Assembly (NCBI GenBank): GCA_916700875.1
Contig: CAKAKS010000060.1
Coordinates: 32,508,804-32,572,803, forward strand
From: Sebastes aleutianus
Taxonomy: Eukaryota > Chordata > Actinopteri > Perciformes > Sebastidae
Reading direction: 5' to 3'
Length of the DNA: 64,000 nucleotides
Below are positions 36,201 to 40,249 of this stretch, one piece after another. Within the stretch, counting starts at the first letter, position 1; every line of letters begins with the position of its first letter. A program made the position numbers and the translations under genes. The notes below the pieces were generated by a model. That model saw only the letters and a program-made list of their open reading frames with translations. It was not told where the DNA came from and made no database searches.

Positions 36201-36589
36201 TGATCTCCATCTCCTCCATCTCTCATCACCTCCATCACCTCCCTGATCTCCATCTCCTCCATCACTCATCACCTCCATCACCTTCGTCACCTCCATCACC
36301 TCATCCCTCCATCACCCTCACCAGCTCCATCATCTCCATCTCCTCCATCACCTCCATCCCCTCCATCTCCTCCATCTCTCACCAGCTCCATCACCTCCAT
36401 CTCTCACCAGCTCCATCACCTCCATCACCTCCCTGATCTCCATCTCCTCCATCACTCATCACCTCCATCACCTCCATCACCTCCATCTCCTCCATCTCTC
36501 ACTGTAACTTCCACTGACTCTGTTAAACAGTGAACATCTTACAGTAAAGAGGTGTAACAGAATATTTTACCTGTAGTTCCGATTTCCAT
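89..36589 (-). CDS. ago3: ago3, Argonaute 3 (17 coding exons seen; last two exons beyond left edge)
   Basis: Argonaute family RISC effector: it loads a miRNA or siRNA guide and silences complementary mRNAs in the cytoplasm. Seventeen exons with GT/AG borders and consistent phases give 758 codons from the start ATG at 36589. Order: N domain (exons 2-4), L1 (exon 5), PAZ (6-9), L2 (9-11), MID (11-13), PIWI (13-17). PIWI catalytic residues D598 (GADVTHPP), E638 (RQEVIQDL) and D670 (FYRDGVSEG) are present; the fourth, H, would be in exon 18 outside the window. The 5'-phosphate pocket is intact ([24 protein letters not shown]). AGO3 rather than AGO1/2/4 is shown by the N-terminal MEIGTT, the longer exon 4 with [12 protein letters not shown], and [20 protein letters not shown] in exon 17. 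Adding the 102 residues usually encoded by the missing exons gives 860, the human AGO3 length. It lies downstream of ago1 on the same strand. Exons 9, 12 and 13 are unusually like those of ago1. Confidence 0.97.
753..793. repeat. (GT)n microsatellite next to ago3 exon 16 donor
   Basis: About 20 GT dinucleotides; CA on the transcribed strand, 18 nt after the exon 16 5' splice site. Open frames reading CVCVCV or HTHTHT here are artefacts. Confidence 0.97.
812..946 (-). CDS. ago3: ago3 exon 16
   Basis: 135 bp, [24 protein letters not shown], then [20 protein letters not shown] and DRNER. Donor GTGAGT, followed after 18 nt by a CA repeat on the transcribed strand. 31 of 135 bases differ from ago1 exon 16. 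Confidence 0.97.
974..1690. mobile_element. family E non-autonomous element, copy 1 (CpG-rich)
   Basis: Ends share AAAGGGACTGTTTGTAACTT and, inverted, AGTTACAAATAGTCCCTTT. The interior is CpG-rich. A second, inverted copy lies at 47154-47943, and a fragment near 56390-56495 shares the GGAAACCTCTGTTGGTCT stretch. In ago3 intron 15. Confidence 0.75.
1890..2084 (-). CDS. ago3: ago3 exon 15 (catalytic E638 and D670)
   Basis: 195 bp, [24 protein letters not shown], then [20 protein letters not shown] and [15 protein letters not shown]. The catalytic Glu (RQE) and second Asp (YRD) are present. 33 of 195 bases differ from ago1 exon 15. Confidence 0.97.
2215..2305 (-). CDS. ago3: ago3 exon 14 (catalytic D598)
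   Basis: 91 bp, [24 protein letters not shown], then [10 protein letters not shown]. Contains the first catalytic Asp in [14 protein letters not shown] is the AGO3 form against SAVFQQ in ago1. Donor GTGAGT. Confidence 0.97.
2516..2675 (-). CDS. ago3: ago3 exon 13 (near-identical to ago1 exon 13)
   Basis: 160 bp, MID into [24 protein letters not shown], then [20 protein letters not shown] and [12 protein letters not shown]. It carries the Lys and Gln residues of the 5'-phosphate pocket. Only two bases differ from ago1 exon 13 (48553-48712). Confidence 0.97.
2910..3400 (-). mobile_element. decayed Tc1-like transposon with HTH remnant
   Basis: Imperfect terminal inverted repeats CACCGATCAGCCATAACATT and, inverted, TATAGCTGATCGGTGTA. 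A minus-strand open stretch at about 2994-3287 encodes [20 protein letters not shown] and [20 protein letters not shown], the paired-like helix-turn-helix of Tc1-type transposases. No DDE domain remains, so it is inactive. In ago3 intron 12. Confidence 0.8.
3558..3742 (-). CDS. ago3: ago3 exon 12
   Basis: 185 bp, [23 protein letters not shown], then [20 protein letters not shown] and LPGKTPVY. The final Tyr is part of the guide 5'-phosphate pocket. It differs from ago1 exon 12 at about 10 of 185 bases, most near the exon's 5' end. Confidence 0.97.
4148..4250. repeat. (GATA)n microsatellite joined to a LINE-type 3' tail
   Basis: About 18 GATA/GATAAATA units followed by AACTTTATTGATCCCGAGGG AAATTC. 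On the minus strand this reads as a LINE-type 3' end (GGATCAATAAAGTTACTATC plus TATC repeats) often seen in fish genomes. Family assignment is from memory of the pattern only. Confidence 0.65.
4316..4368. repeat. AT palindrome capable of cruciform
   Basis: TATATATATAGAGTATATAT followed by its mirror ATATATACTCTATATATATA. An inverted repeat centred on a TA tract, in ago3 intron 11. Confidence 0.8.
4603..4736 (-). CDS. ago3: ago3 exon 11
   Basis: 134 bp, L2 to [23 protein letters not shown], then [20 protein letters not shown] and EEIL. Donor GTAGGA, acceptor TTCAG. Confidence 0.97.
5529..5935 (-). mobile_element. family A repeat, copy 1 (truncated, inverted)
   Basis: Matches copies at 43117, 51365, 57990 and 59661. 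Shared landmarks are AAACGGTCAAACTAGGCAGC and GCCTATTTCTCTCCTCAGAT. Nested inside the hAT-type element at 5451-7007. Confidence 0.75.
5988..6684. repeat. 690-bp TTTG/TCTG/TATTCG tandem array
   Basis: Imperfect tetranucleotide array in which TTTATTCG recurs every 40-75 bp, giving a loose higher-order period. All three plus-strand frames stay open simply because the repeat lacks stop codons (CLFVCLFV peptides). It sits in a repeat whose other end (6728-6781, ACGCACCTTGGCGGAGGTCT) recurs at 11307-11352. Confidence 0.95.
7306..7428 (-). CDS. ago3: ago3 exon 10
   Basis: 123 bp, L2: [20 protein letters not shown], then [21 protein letters not shown]. Acceptor TCCAG, donor GTGAGC. AGO3-type residues differ from the MKNANFNLDPYIQEFGIKV version in ago1. 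Confidence 0.97.
7718..7984 (-). pseudogene. coiled-coil gene fragment, possibly an mrps26-like retrocopy
   Basis: Minus-strand open stretch [20 protein letters not shown], then [20 protein letters not shown] and [20 protein letters not shown]. Its charged heptads and the QEDAKNFxTLENLxxRIE ending resemble the C-terminal part of mitochondrial ribosomal protein S26 as I remember it. There are no introns or start context, and it is cut off after about 90 residues, beside a LINE-type tail (7985-8045, CTATACAAATAAAGCTGCCT). Best read as an inserted retro-fragment inside ago3 intron 9. The family name is tentative. Confidence 0.4.
8157..8298. repeat. imperfect foldback (long hairpin) element
   Basis: Left arm AATAAACAGGATAATGTACA, then GAAATAAACCCCTTCAGGGT; right arm, inverted, AAGGGATAATGGACAGCAAG and GAAATAAACCCCGACAGGG. 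Arms of about 60 bp with a short centre near 8222-8238. A foldback MITE-like structure in ago3 intron 9. Confidence 0.7.
8300..10270. other. rest of ago3 intron 9, no gene seen
   Basis: Only short simple repeats (GATT at 8303-8317; ATT/ATC near 9966-9995). No splice-compatible coding homology or further transposon ends were recognised. Confidence 0.5.
10275..10394 (-). CDS. ago3: ago3 exon 9 (near-identical to ago1 exon 9)
   Basis: 120 bp, end of PAZ into L2: [20 protein letters not shown], then [20 protein letters not shown]. Only one base differs from ago1 exon 9 (52055-52174) although the flanking introns do not align beyond the splice sites. Confidence 0.97.
10616..10763 (-). CDS. ago3: ago3 exon 8
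   Basis: 148 bp, [23 protein letters not shown], then [20 protein letters not shown] and QKHTYLPLE. The aromatic residues of the PAZ 3'-end pocket ([10 protein letters not shown]) are intact. It differs at many synonymous sites from ago1 exon 8, in contrast to exon 9. Confidence 0.97.
10764..13237. other. ago3 intron 7, no gene seen
   Basis: Contains a copy of the CACCTTGGCGGAGGTCTG repeat end (11307-11352) and several GC-rich patches without recognisable exons. Short open frames here lack splice context and composition for coding. Confidence 0.5.
13238..13325 (-). CDS. ago3: ago3 exon 7
   Basis: 88 bp, [23 protein letters not shown], then [10 protein letters not shown]. The [11 protein letters not shown] stretch belongs to the guide 3'-end pocket of PAZ. 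Donor GTGAGT. Confidence 0.97.
13506..13640 (-). CDS. ago3: ago3 exon 6
   Basis: 135 bp, start of [23 protein letters not shown], with [20 protein letters not shown]. Acceptor CGCAG, donor GTGAAG. The 180-bp intron to exon 7 is largely GT and CT simple repeats. Confidence 0.97.
13921..14270. mobile_element. hAT-type MITE (350 bp) with 8-bp target duplication
   Basis: Termini TAGGGCTGCA and TGCAGCCCTA. Flanked by GCCGTAAC (13913-13920) and GCAGTAAC (14271-14278), seven of eight matching. AT-rich interior with ATCGCAAT motifs. In ago3 intron 5. Confidence 0.8.
14325..14907 (+). mobile_element. family B hAT-type MITE, copy 1
   Basis: Termini TAGGGCCGTCAAAGTTAACG and TTGACAGCCCTA. The shared core includes GGGTACCCACGAGTCTCCCC and CTTTACAGACATGCCCACTT. 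Flanks GTTCAAAA and TTTCGAAA are 6/8 matching. The same family recurs six more times in the window. Confidence 0.85.
15097..16300. other. part of ago3 intron 5, no gene seen
   Basis: Contains a short GAGA(G/T)GAA tract (15350-15400) and a CA repeat (16037-16058). No exon or element recognised. Confidence 0.5.
16301..17095 (+). mobile_element. family C hAT-like MITE, copy 1
   Basis: Starts TAGGACTGGGACGATATATC and ends with AATCGTGATACATAC. The interior CTGGATTTAACATGTGAAGG and TTCCATCCTTTACTGGATGT match, inverted, copy 2 at 27658-28329. In ago3 intron 5. Confidence 0.75.
17893..18029 (-). CDS. ago3: ago3 exon 5
   Basis: 137 bp, L1 linker region: [20 protein letters not shown], then [19 protein letters not shown], ending LNID. 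Acceptor TAG, donor GTGAGA. Confidence 0.97.
18863..19578 (+). mobile_element. family B hAT-type MITE, copy 2
   Basis: Termini TAGGGCGGTCAAAGTTAACA and CGACAGCCCTA with the complete family B core. A truncated further copy follows directly. In ago3 intron 4. Confidence 0.85.
19615..20035 (+). mobile_element. family B MITE, truncated tandem copy 3
   Basis: Starts within the core (GAGGAAAAACTGGCATGGCC) and runs to CCCTTTAAGGTACATTTGAA without terminal repeats, 37 bp after copy 2. It may have arisen by duplication of part of an adjacent copy. It ends about 120 bp upstream of the exon 4 donor side of intron 4. Confidence 0.8.
20156..20364 (-). CDS. ago3: ago3 exon 4 (with AGO3-specific insert)
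   Basis: 209 bp, N domain, [20 protein letters not shown] through LPSMK. It is 27 bp longer than ago1 exon 4; the extra residues lie around [17 protein letters not shown], the insert typical of AGO3. The acceptor follows a run of about 11 C residues on the transcribed strand. Confidence 0.97.
20530..21185. mobile_element. non-autonomous repeat with GGACACC-type ends in ago3 intron 3
   Basis: Contains CTCCCTACACACTATCCAGG GAG, CTTTCGGACACC and, near the far end, ACTAGTGGGTGATTTCGGAC ACAG. This pattern (start in a small-promoter-like block, end in GTGTCCGAAATC inverted) is common in fish MITEs. Boundaries uncertain. Confidence 0.5.
21284..21404 (-). CDS. ago3: ago3 exon 3
   Basis: 121 bp, N domain, from [20 protein letters not shown] to [11 protein letters not shown]. 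Acceptor TTGCAG, donor GTGAGC; same length as ago1 exon 3. Confidence 0.97.
21611..21782 (-). CDS. ago3: ago3 exon 2
   Basis: 172 bp. It encodes [20 protein letters not shown] and runs on through the conserved [16 protein letters not shown] and [18 protein letters not shown] of the N domain. Acceptor CTCAG, donor GTAGGC. Intron 1 upstream is 14.8 kb. Confidence 0.97.
21994..22342 (-). mobile_element. family B hAT-type MITE, copy 4, with perfect 8-bp target duplication
   Basis: TAGGGCTGTCAGTCGATT to CTTTGACAGCCCTT, flanked by identical ATATTTAA at 21986-21993 and 22343-22350. Internally deleted and inverted relative to copies 1-3. In ago3 intron 1. Confidence 0.88.
22351..23489. other. part of ago3 intron 1, no gene seen
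   Basis: Low-complexity and unique-looking sequence. Short tracts such as AAAAACAGT x3 (23221-23247). No exon recognised. Confidence 0.5.
23490..24019 (-). mobile_element. decayed Tc1-like transposon (second family)
   Basis: TIRs of about 31 bp: TACACTCACCGGCCACTTTA and, inverted, TAAAGTGGCCGGTGAGTGTA, with TA at both ends. A minus-strand frame encodes [24 protein letters not shown], and frame-shifted pieces encode [13 protein letters not shown] and [17 protein letters not shown], the N-terminal part of a Tc1-like transposase. Frameshifts and the missing catalytic domain show it is dead. Confidence 0.85.
24020..25690. other. part of ago3 intron 1, no gene seen
   Basis: No transposon ends or exons were recognised. 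A GATGA-type duplication at 24499-24521 and short CA tracts only. Confidence 0.45.
25695..26460. mobile_element. composite of hAT-like ends, a family B fragment and a CpG-rich repeat
   Basis: Outer sequence GGTTGTATATTGGCAAGAAT to GATATTTTCTTACACCTCTA looks like MITE ends with ATATCG-type motifs. Inside, 25862-25922 is a piece of the family B core (ATAAAGTGGGCATGTCTGTA), followed by a CpG-rich repeat with CCCATAGACTTACATCGGGA. Boundaries uncertain. Confidence 0.5.
26461..27657. other. part of ago3 intron 1, no gene seen
   Basis: Includes a GT microsatellite at 27202-27236. No exon recognised. Confidence 0.45.
27658..28329 (-). mobile_element. family C hAT-like MITE, copy 2 (inverted relative to copy 1)
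   Basis: Starts TAGGGGTGGGAAAAAAATCA and ends CGATGTATCGTTACATCCCT A. The interior matches copy 1 in the opposite direction (CCAGTAAAGGATGGAAACAC). In ago3 intron 1. Confidence 0.75.
28411..28752 (-). mobile_element. family B hAT-type MITE, copy 5, with perfect 8-bp target duplication
   Basis: TAGGGCCGTCAATCGATTG to ACTTTGACAGCCCTA, flanked by identical TTTGCAAC at 28403-28410 and 28753-28760. An internally deleted derivative. Confidence 0.9.
28761..30350. other. part of ago3 intron 1, no gene seen
   Basis: CA microsatellites at 29570-29588 and 29698-29729; otherwise no recognised element or exon. Confidence 0.45.
30375..30800. promoter_or_regulatory. CpG-rich patch in ago3 intron 1 with a TCTCGCGAGA palindrome
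   Basis: 30375-30570 is GC- and CpG-rich compared with its surroundings. At 30778-30795 there is a perfect 18-bp palindrome AAACTCTCGCGAGAGTTT containing TCTCGCGAGA, a motif known from many vertebrate housekeeping promoters. It could be an alternative promoter or enhancer of ago3, or CpG-rich transposon debris. Function is not shown. Confidence 0.3.
31480..31640. repeat. purine and pyrimidine triplet tracts (AGG)n and (CCT)n
   Basis: AGGAGG/GGAAGAGG tract at 31492-31535 followed by a (TCC)n run at about 31598-31638. The two can pair as an imperfect hairpin. Adjacent open frames ([16 protein letters not shown]) are artefacts. Confidence 0.85.
31690..34690. other. part of ago3 intron 1, no gene seen
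   Basis: About 3 kb with homopolymer runs (C at 32857-32868) but no exon or transposon end that I could recognise. Several G-rich stretches near 32370-32400 and 32590-32610. Confidence 0.45.
34693..35199 (+). mobile_element. family D MITE, copy 1, TTAA-flanked
   Basis: TTAAAGGTCCCATATCGTGC to ATATGGGACCTTTAA. Flanking TTAA on both sides is consistent with a piggyBac-type target site. An inverted copy lies at 39044-39566, and a core fragment (ACCCAAGCCGTTGCCTAGCA) lies near 57735-57795. In ago3 intron 1. Confidence 0.75.
35790..36505. repeat. CTCCATCACCTCCATC minisatellite in ago3 intron 1
   Basis: About 700 bp of CTCCAT/CACCTCCAT units with CACCAGCTCCAT variants and longer duplicated blocks (for example 36108-36175 and 36318-36385). 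It ends about 65 bp before the ago3 exon 1 donor. The transcribed strand is purine-rich (GGAGATGGAGGTGATG). No coding meaning despite open frames. Confidence 0.93.
36571..36589 (-). CDS. ago3: ago3 exon 1, coding part (start codon)
   Basis: Nineteen coding bases encode MEIGTT plus the first base of an Asp codon, followed by donor GTAAAA. It joins in phase to exon 2 (G|AT, D). The start was chosen because MEIG is the AGO3 N-terminus and the reading frame joins exon 2 exactly. A second ATG lies 4 bases upstream in another frame. Confidence 0.93.
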
Positions 36590-37200
36590 TCATGAGGTCT
36601 CTGTCCGGATCACTGTCCCGGATCACTGTAGTCAAACCTCTGGGACTCTTCCTCCGGTCAACCCGGTGTCTCCTCCGGTCAACCCGGTGTCTCCTCCGGT
36701 CAACCCGGTGTCTCCTCCGGTCAACCCGGTGTCTCCTCCGGTCAACCCGGTGTCTCCTCCGGTCAACCCGGTGTCTCCTCCGGGCAGTGGACCTCCTCTG
36801 AGTGTCCTGTTGGTCTCTGCTAGCTGTCCTCTCCCTGCTGACCTGTCAACAGGGCCCCTTCAGTAGGGTTGTCTCTCCGGTCCTGGGGGTCTTCGGTGTC
36901 CCCCCTCCTCACCACCGGTTACCAGGTCAACGTGTCCAACAGGACTTCACTGTCCCGGTGTCTGAAGGAGACTCTGTTCAGTAGAAAGCTGCTAGTTAGC
37001 CCGTTAGCTCCTGTAGCCGGCTGAGGAGCTGTCAGGATGTCATCAGCTCCATCATCACATCCACCTCCTCCTCTTCTCCTGTAGTCTGTCTCCCGGTGCT
37101 GTCCACCGCCTCGCCAGTGTGTCCTCCGTGTTAGAGTGTAACAGAGTGTCCGGCTGACAGATGAAGTCTCTCTGCGGAGCTTCAGCTAAATATGGTGAAA
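36590..37200 (-). other. probable ago3 5' UTR / non-coding part of exon 1
   Basis: Sequence between the ago3 start codon and the CpG-rich promoter, with no splice acceptor needed before the ATG. It carries the 21-bp tandem repeat at 36651-36783. The exact transcription start is not known; about 37150-37200 is inferred from the promoter motifs. Confidence 0.55.
36651..36783. repeat. 21-bp tandem repeat, six full units plus a partial, in ago3 5' UTR
   Basis: Six essentially perfect copies of CCTCCGGTCAACCCGGTGTC plus T, followed by a diverging seventh start (CCTCCGGGCAG). Near-perfect identity suggests recent expansion. The period is a multiple of three, so open frames on the plus strand are by-products. 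On the sense strand each unit contains TTGACC. Confidence 0.95.
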
Positions 37201-37262
37201 TCTCCTCTCTGACTCTGACACCGCCCGGAAGAGGAGGGCTCTGCGTCACCGTGACGTCACAA
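37180..37262 (-). promoter_or_regulatory. probable ago3 promoter with GC box, ETS motif and palindromic CRE
   Basis: CpG-containing stretch just upstream of exon 1. A CCGCCC GC box lies at 37221, an ETS-type CCGGAAG overlaps it at about 37224-37230, and a full palindromic CRE, TGACGTCA, lies at 37252-37259. No convincing TATA box is placed. Position and motifs are seen; promoter function is inferred. Confidence 0.6.
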
Positions 37263-37280
37263 CCATCAACTCCTCCTCCA

Positions 37281-38867
37281 CATAACGGTAACCCTTTACT
37301 GTACCATCAATACATCAATACATCAATACATCAATACTATCAATACCATCAATACTATATTATATATATACCATCAATACATCAATACATCAATACATCA
37401 ATACCATCAATACTATCAATACCATCAATACATCAATACCATCAATACATCAATACATCAATACCATCAATACTATCAATACCATCAATACATCAATACC
37501 ATCAATACATCAATACCATCAATACATCAATACATCAATACCATCAATACTATCAATACTATATTATATATATATATATATATAATATCAATACATAACG
37601 GTAACCCTTTACTGTACCATCAATACATCAATACATCAATACCATCAATACATCAATACCATCAATACCATCAATACTATCAATACTATATTATATATAT
37701 ATATACTATAACACATAACGGTAACCCTTTACTGTACCATCAATACATCAATACATCAATACCATCAATACATCAATACCATCAATACTATATTATATAT
37801 ATATACTATAACACATAACGGTAACCCTTTACTGTACCATCAATACATCAATACATCAATACCATCAATACATCAATACTATATTATATATATACCATCA
37901 ATACATCAATACTATCAATACTATATTATATATATATACTATCAATACATAACGGTAACCCTTTACTGTACCATCAATACATCAATACTATCAATACCAT
38001 CAATACCATCAATACTATATTATATATATACCATCAATACATCAATACTATCAATACTATATTATATATATACCATCAATACATCAATACCATCAATACC
38101 ATCAATACATCAATACTATCAATACCATCAATACTATCAATACTATATTATATATATACCATCAATACATCAATACTATCAATACATCAATACATCAATA
38201 CCATCAATACATCAATACTATCAATACCATCAATACTATCAATACTATATTATATATATACCATCAATACATCAATACTATCAATACTATATTATATATA
38301 TACCATCAATACATCAATACTATCAATACTATATTATATATACCATCAATACATCAATACCATCAATACTATCAATACTATATTATATATATACCATCAA
38401 TACATCAATACTATCAATACATCAATACTATCAATACTATATTATATATATATACTATAACACATAACGGTAACCCTTTACTGTACCATCAATACATCAA
38501 TACCATCAATACTATCAATACCATCAATACTATCAATACCATCAATACTATCAATACTATATTATATATATACCATCAATACATCAATACCATCAATACT
38601 ATATTATATATATATACTATCAATACATAACGGTAACCCTTTACTGTACCATCAATACATCAATACATCAATACTATATTATATATATATACTATAACAC
38701 ATAACGGTAACCCTTTACTGTACCATCATTACATCAATACCATCAATACTATATTATATATATATACTATCAATACATAACGGTAACCCTTTACTGTACC
38801 ATCAATACTATATTATATATATATATACTATCAATACATAACGGTAACCCTTTACTGTACTATAATA
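37281..38867. repeat. 1.6-kb CATCAATAC tandem array with AT-rich hairpins and a recurring CATAACGGTAACCC block
   Basis: Mixed 8- and 9-bp units (CATCAATAC, TATCAATAC, ATCAATAC) interrupted by ATATTATATATATA tracts. A block CATAACGGTAACCCTTTACT recurs about ten times (near 37281, 37594, 37714, 37813, 37948, 38463, 38626, 38700, 38776, 38836), giving a higher-order structure. The first block touches the ago3 promoter, about 20 bp from the CRE. No coding potential. Confidence 0.95.
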
Positions 38868-39043
38868 CTGAAGTAGGGCCAAAGGTTTTGCCCTTTTGGA
38901 ACTAATGGAATTAGTCTATTGAGCACAATGTAGCTTGTTATTAGCTCACCTTCCTCAAGTCCAGGGCAGCCTGGACTTCTAACCCCCAAAAGGCACAACT
39001 AGACCACATTGTCAACCAGCATACCAAATTTGAAGTTCCTAAG
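38868..39043. other. intergenic stretch between the CATCAATAC array and a MITE
   Basis: Unique-looking sequence with a small inverted pair, AAAGGTTTTGCCCTTTT. Nothing further recognised. Confidence 0.4.
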
Positions 39044-39566
39044 TTAAAGGTCCCATATTATAAAAAAGTGAGATTTTCATGTTTTTTATTATAAAGCAGG
39101 ATTAAGTCCTTTATAAATACTGTGAAAGTATCGAAACACTCAATCCACAGAGAAATACACACAGCCCGTATTCAGAAACTCTGCATTTGAAACAAGCTGT
39201 CAGGATTTCTGTCCATTTGTGATGTGACGAATATACAATATTTAGACCCTTTACACAGATTTAAACGTAAACATTCTAAATGTAAGTTTATTCCTGGTTG
39301 CAGTGTATGTGAATGTAATCAACTGACAGGAAGTACACATGGACCCAAGCTGTTGCCTAGCAACGCAATTCTGTTGCAATTTCGTCGCAATTGCAAAATG
39401 CGCTAAAACGGAGCGTTTCAGACAGGAGGGTAAATACAGGTATATTCAAGCAGACAGAATGAGGAAAATAAAGTTTTTTTTTAACTTTACAGCATGTAAA
39501 CATGTTCTAGTAGAAACACAAAATACAAGTATGAACCTGAAAATGAGCACGATGTGGGACCTTTAA
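39044..39566 (-). mobile_element. family D MITE, copy 2, TTAA-flanked, inverted
   Basis: TTAAAGGTCCCATATTATAA to GATGTGGGACCTTTAA. Shares the AAGCTGTTGCCTAGCAACGC core. Lies in the short ago1-ago3 intergenic region. Confidence 0.75.
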
Positions 39567-39769
39567 ATAGTGTCTGAGTTCTGCTCCGGAAAAGAAAGTG
39601 CAAGAACGGACGGACCCCGACCATACGTTGTCGCGGAGGTATAATAAATGACTCAATGAATAGATAAATAAAATAATAAAGGAAGAAATGTAGAAATAAA
39701 ATTCTCAATTATAAAAACAAATGTGCAAGTTAATTTGAAAATAAATTATCTGCACAGAAATAGAATAGT

Positions 39770-40095
39770 TTTTGTGCGTCCTAAAGTCCTCAGACATGTG
39801 TTCGTAAATTTTAAATTAACGCACGAAATCCAAGATGGTTGACTTCCTGTTGGCCGAAAAAAATCTCAAAAATATTTAATACGCTCTTGCAGATGTGAGC
39901 AATGACCTACTCAAATTTCGTGAAGATGGAAGAAACTTTTTCTCAAACCTGCCTGCATTAGGGGGCGCTATGGAGCCCGCTGGCAACGCCCGAGCCCAAT
40001 CACTACAGAACTTTGCAATTTTTGCCAGTTCTGATGCGAATTTACAATTTCCGTGAGTTTCCGTGCGTCCTAAGTCTTTCAAAAATGCGAATCCG
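39770..40095. mobile_element. interspersed repeat with GGGGGCGCTATGGAGCCC
   Basis: Begins TTTGTGCGTCCTAAAGTCCT and ends TTCCGTGCGTCCTAAGTCTT, so direct or related sequences bracket a core with GGGGGCGCTATGGAGCCCGC. The core resembles a widespread teleost repeat; family not named here. Confidence 0.5.
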
Positions 40096-40249
40096 CAGCA
40101 GAAAAATAATAATCTTTACAAAAACAATACGTTTCCTCGCACTTTGAACCAGGGACACTAATAAAAGTAGTCTTCAGTCCTCCATAGATCATTCGTTTTT
40201 GAGTGTAGATTAAACAATATAGTAAAAAGTTATAAGTAAAAAAACAACA

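Noticed and set aside
35713..36203. Open frames rich in [12 protein letters not shown]
   Set aside because: Translation of the CTCCATCACC minisatellite; no homology and antisense to ago3.
36651..36783. CRISPR-like regular repeats
   Set aside because: Units are directly contiguous without spacers, and the DNA is vertebrate; an ordinary minisatellite.
36592..36866. Open frames with LLRSTRC or SPPVNPV repeats
   Set aside because: Antisense reading of the 21-bp tandem repeat in the ago3 5' UTR.
37161..37598. Open frame with HQYINTSIHQY repeats
   Set aside because: Translation of the CATCAATAC array; not a protein gene.
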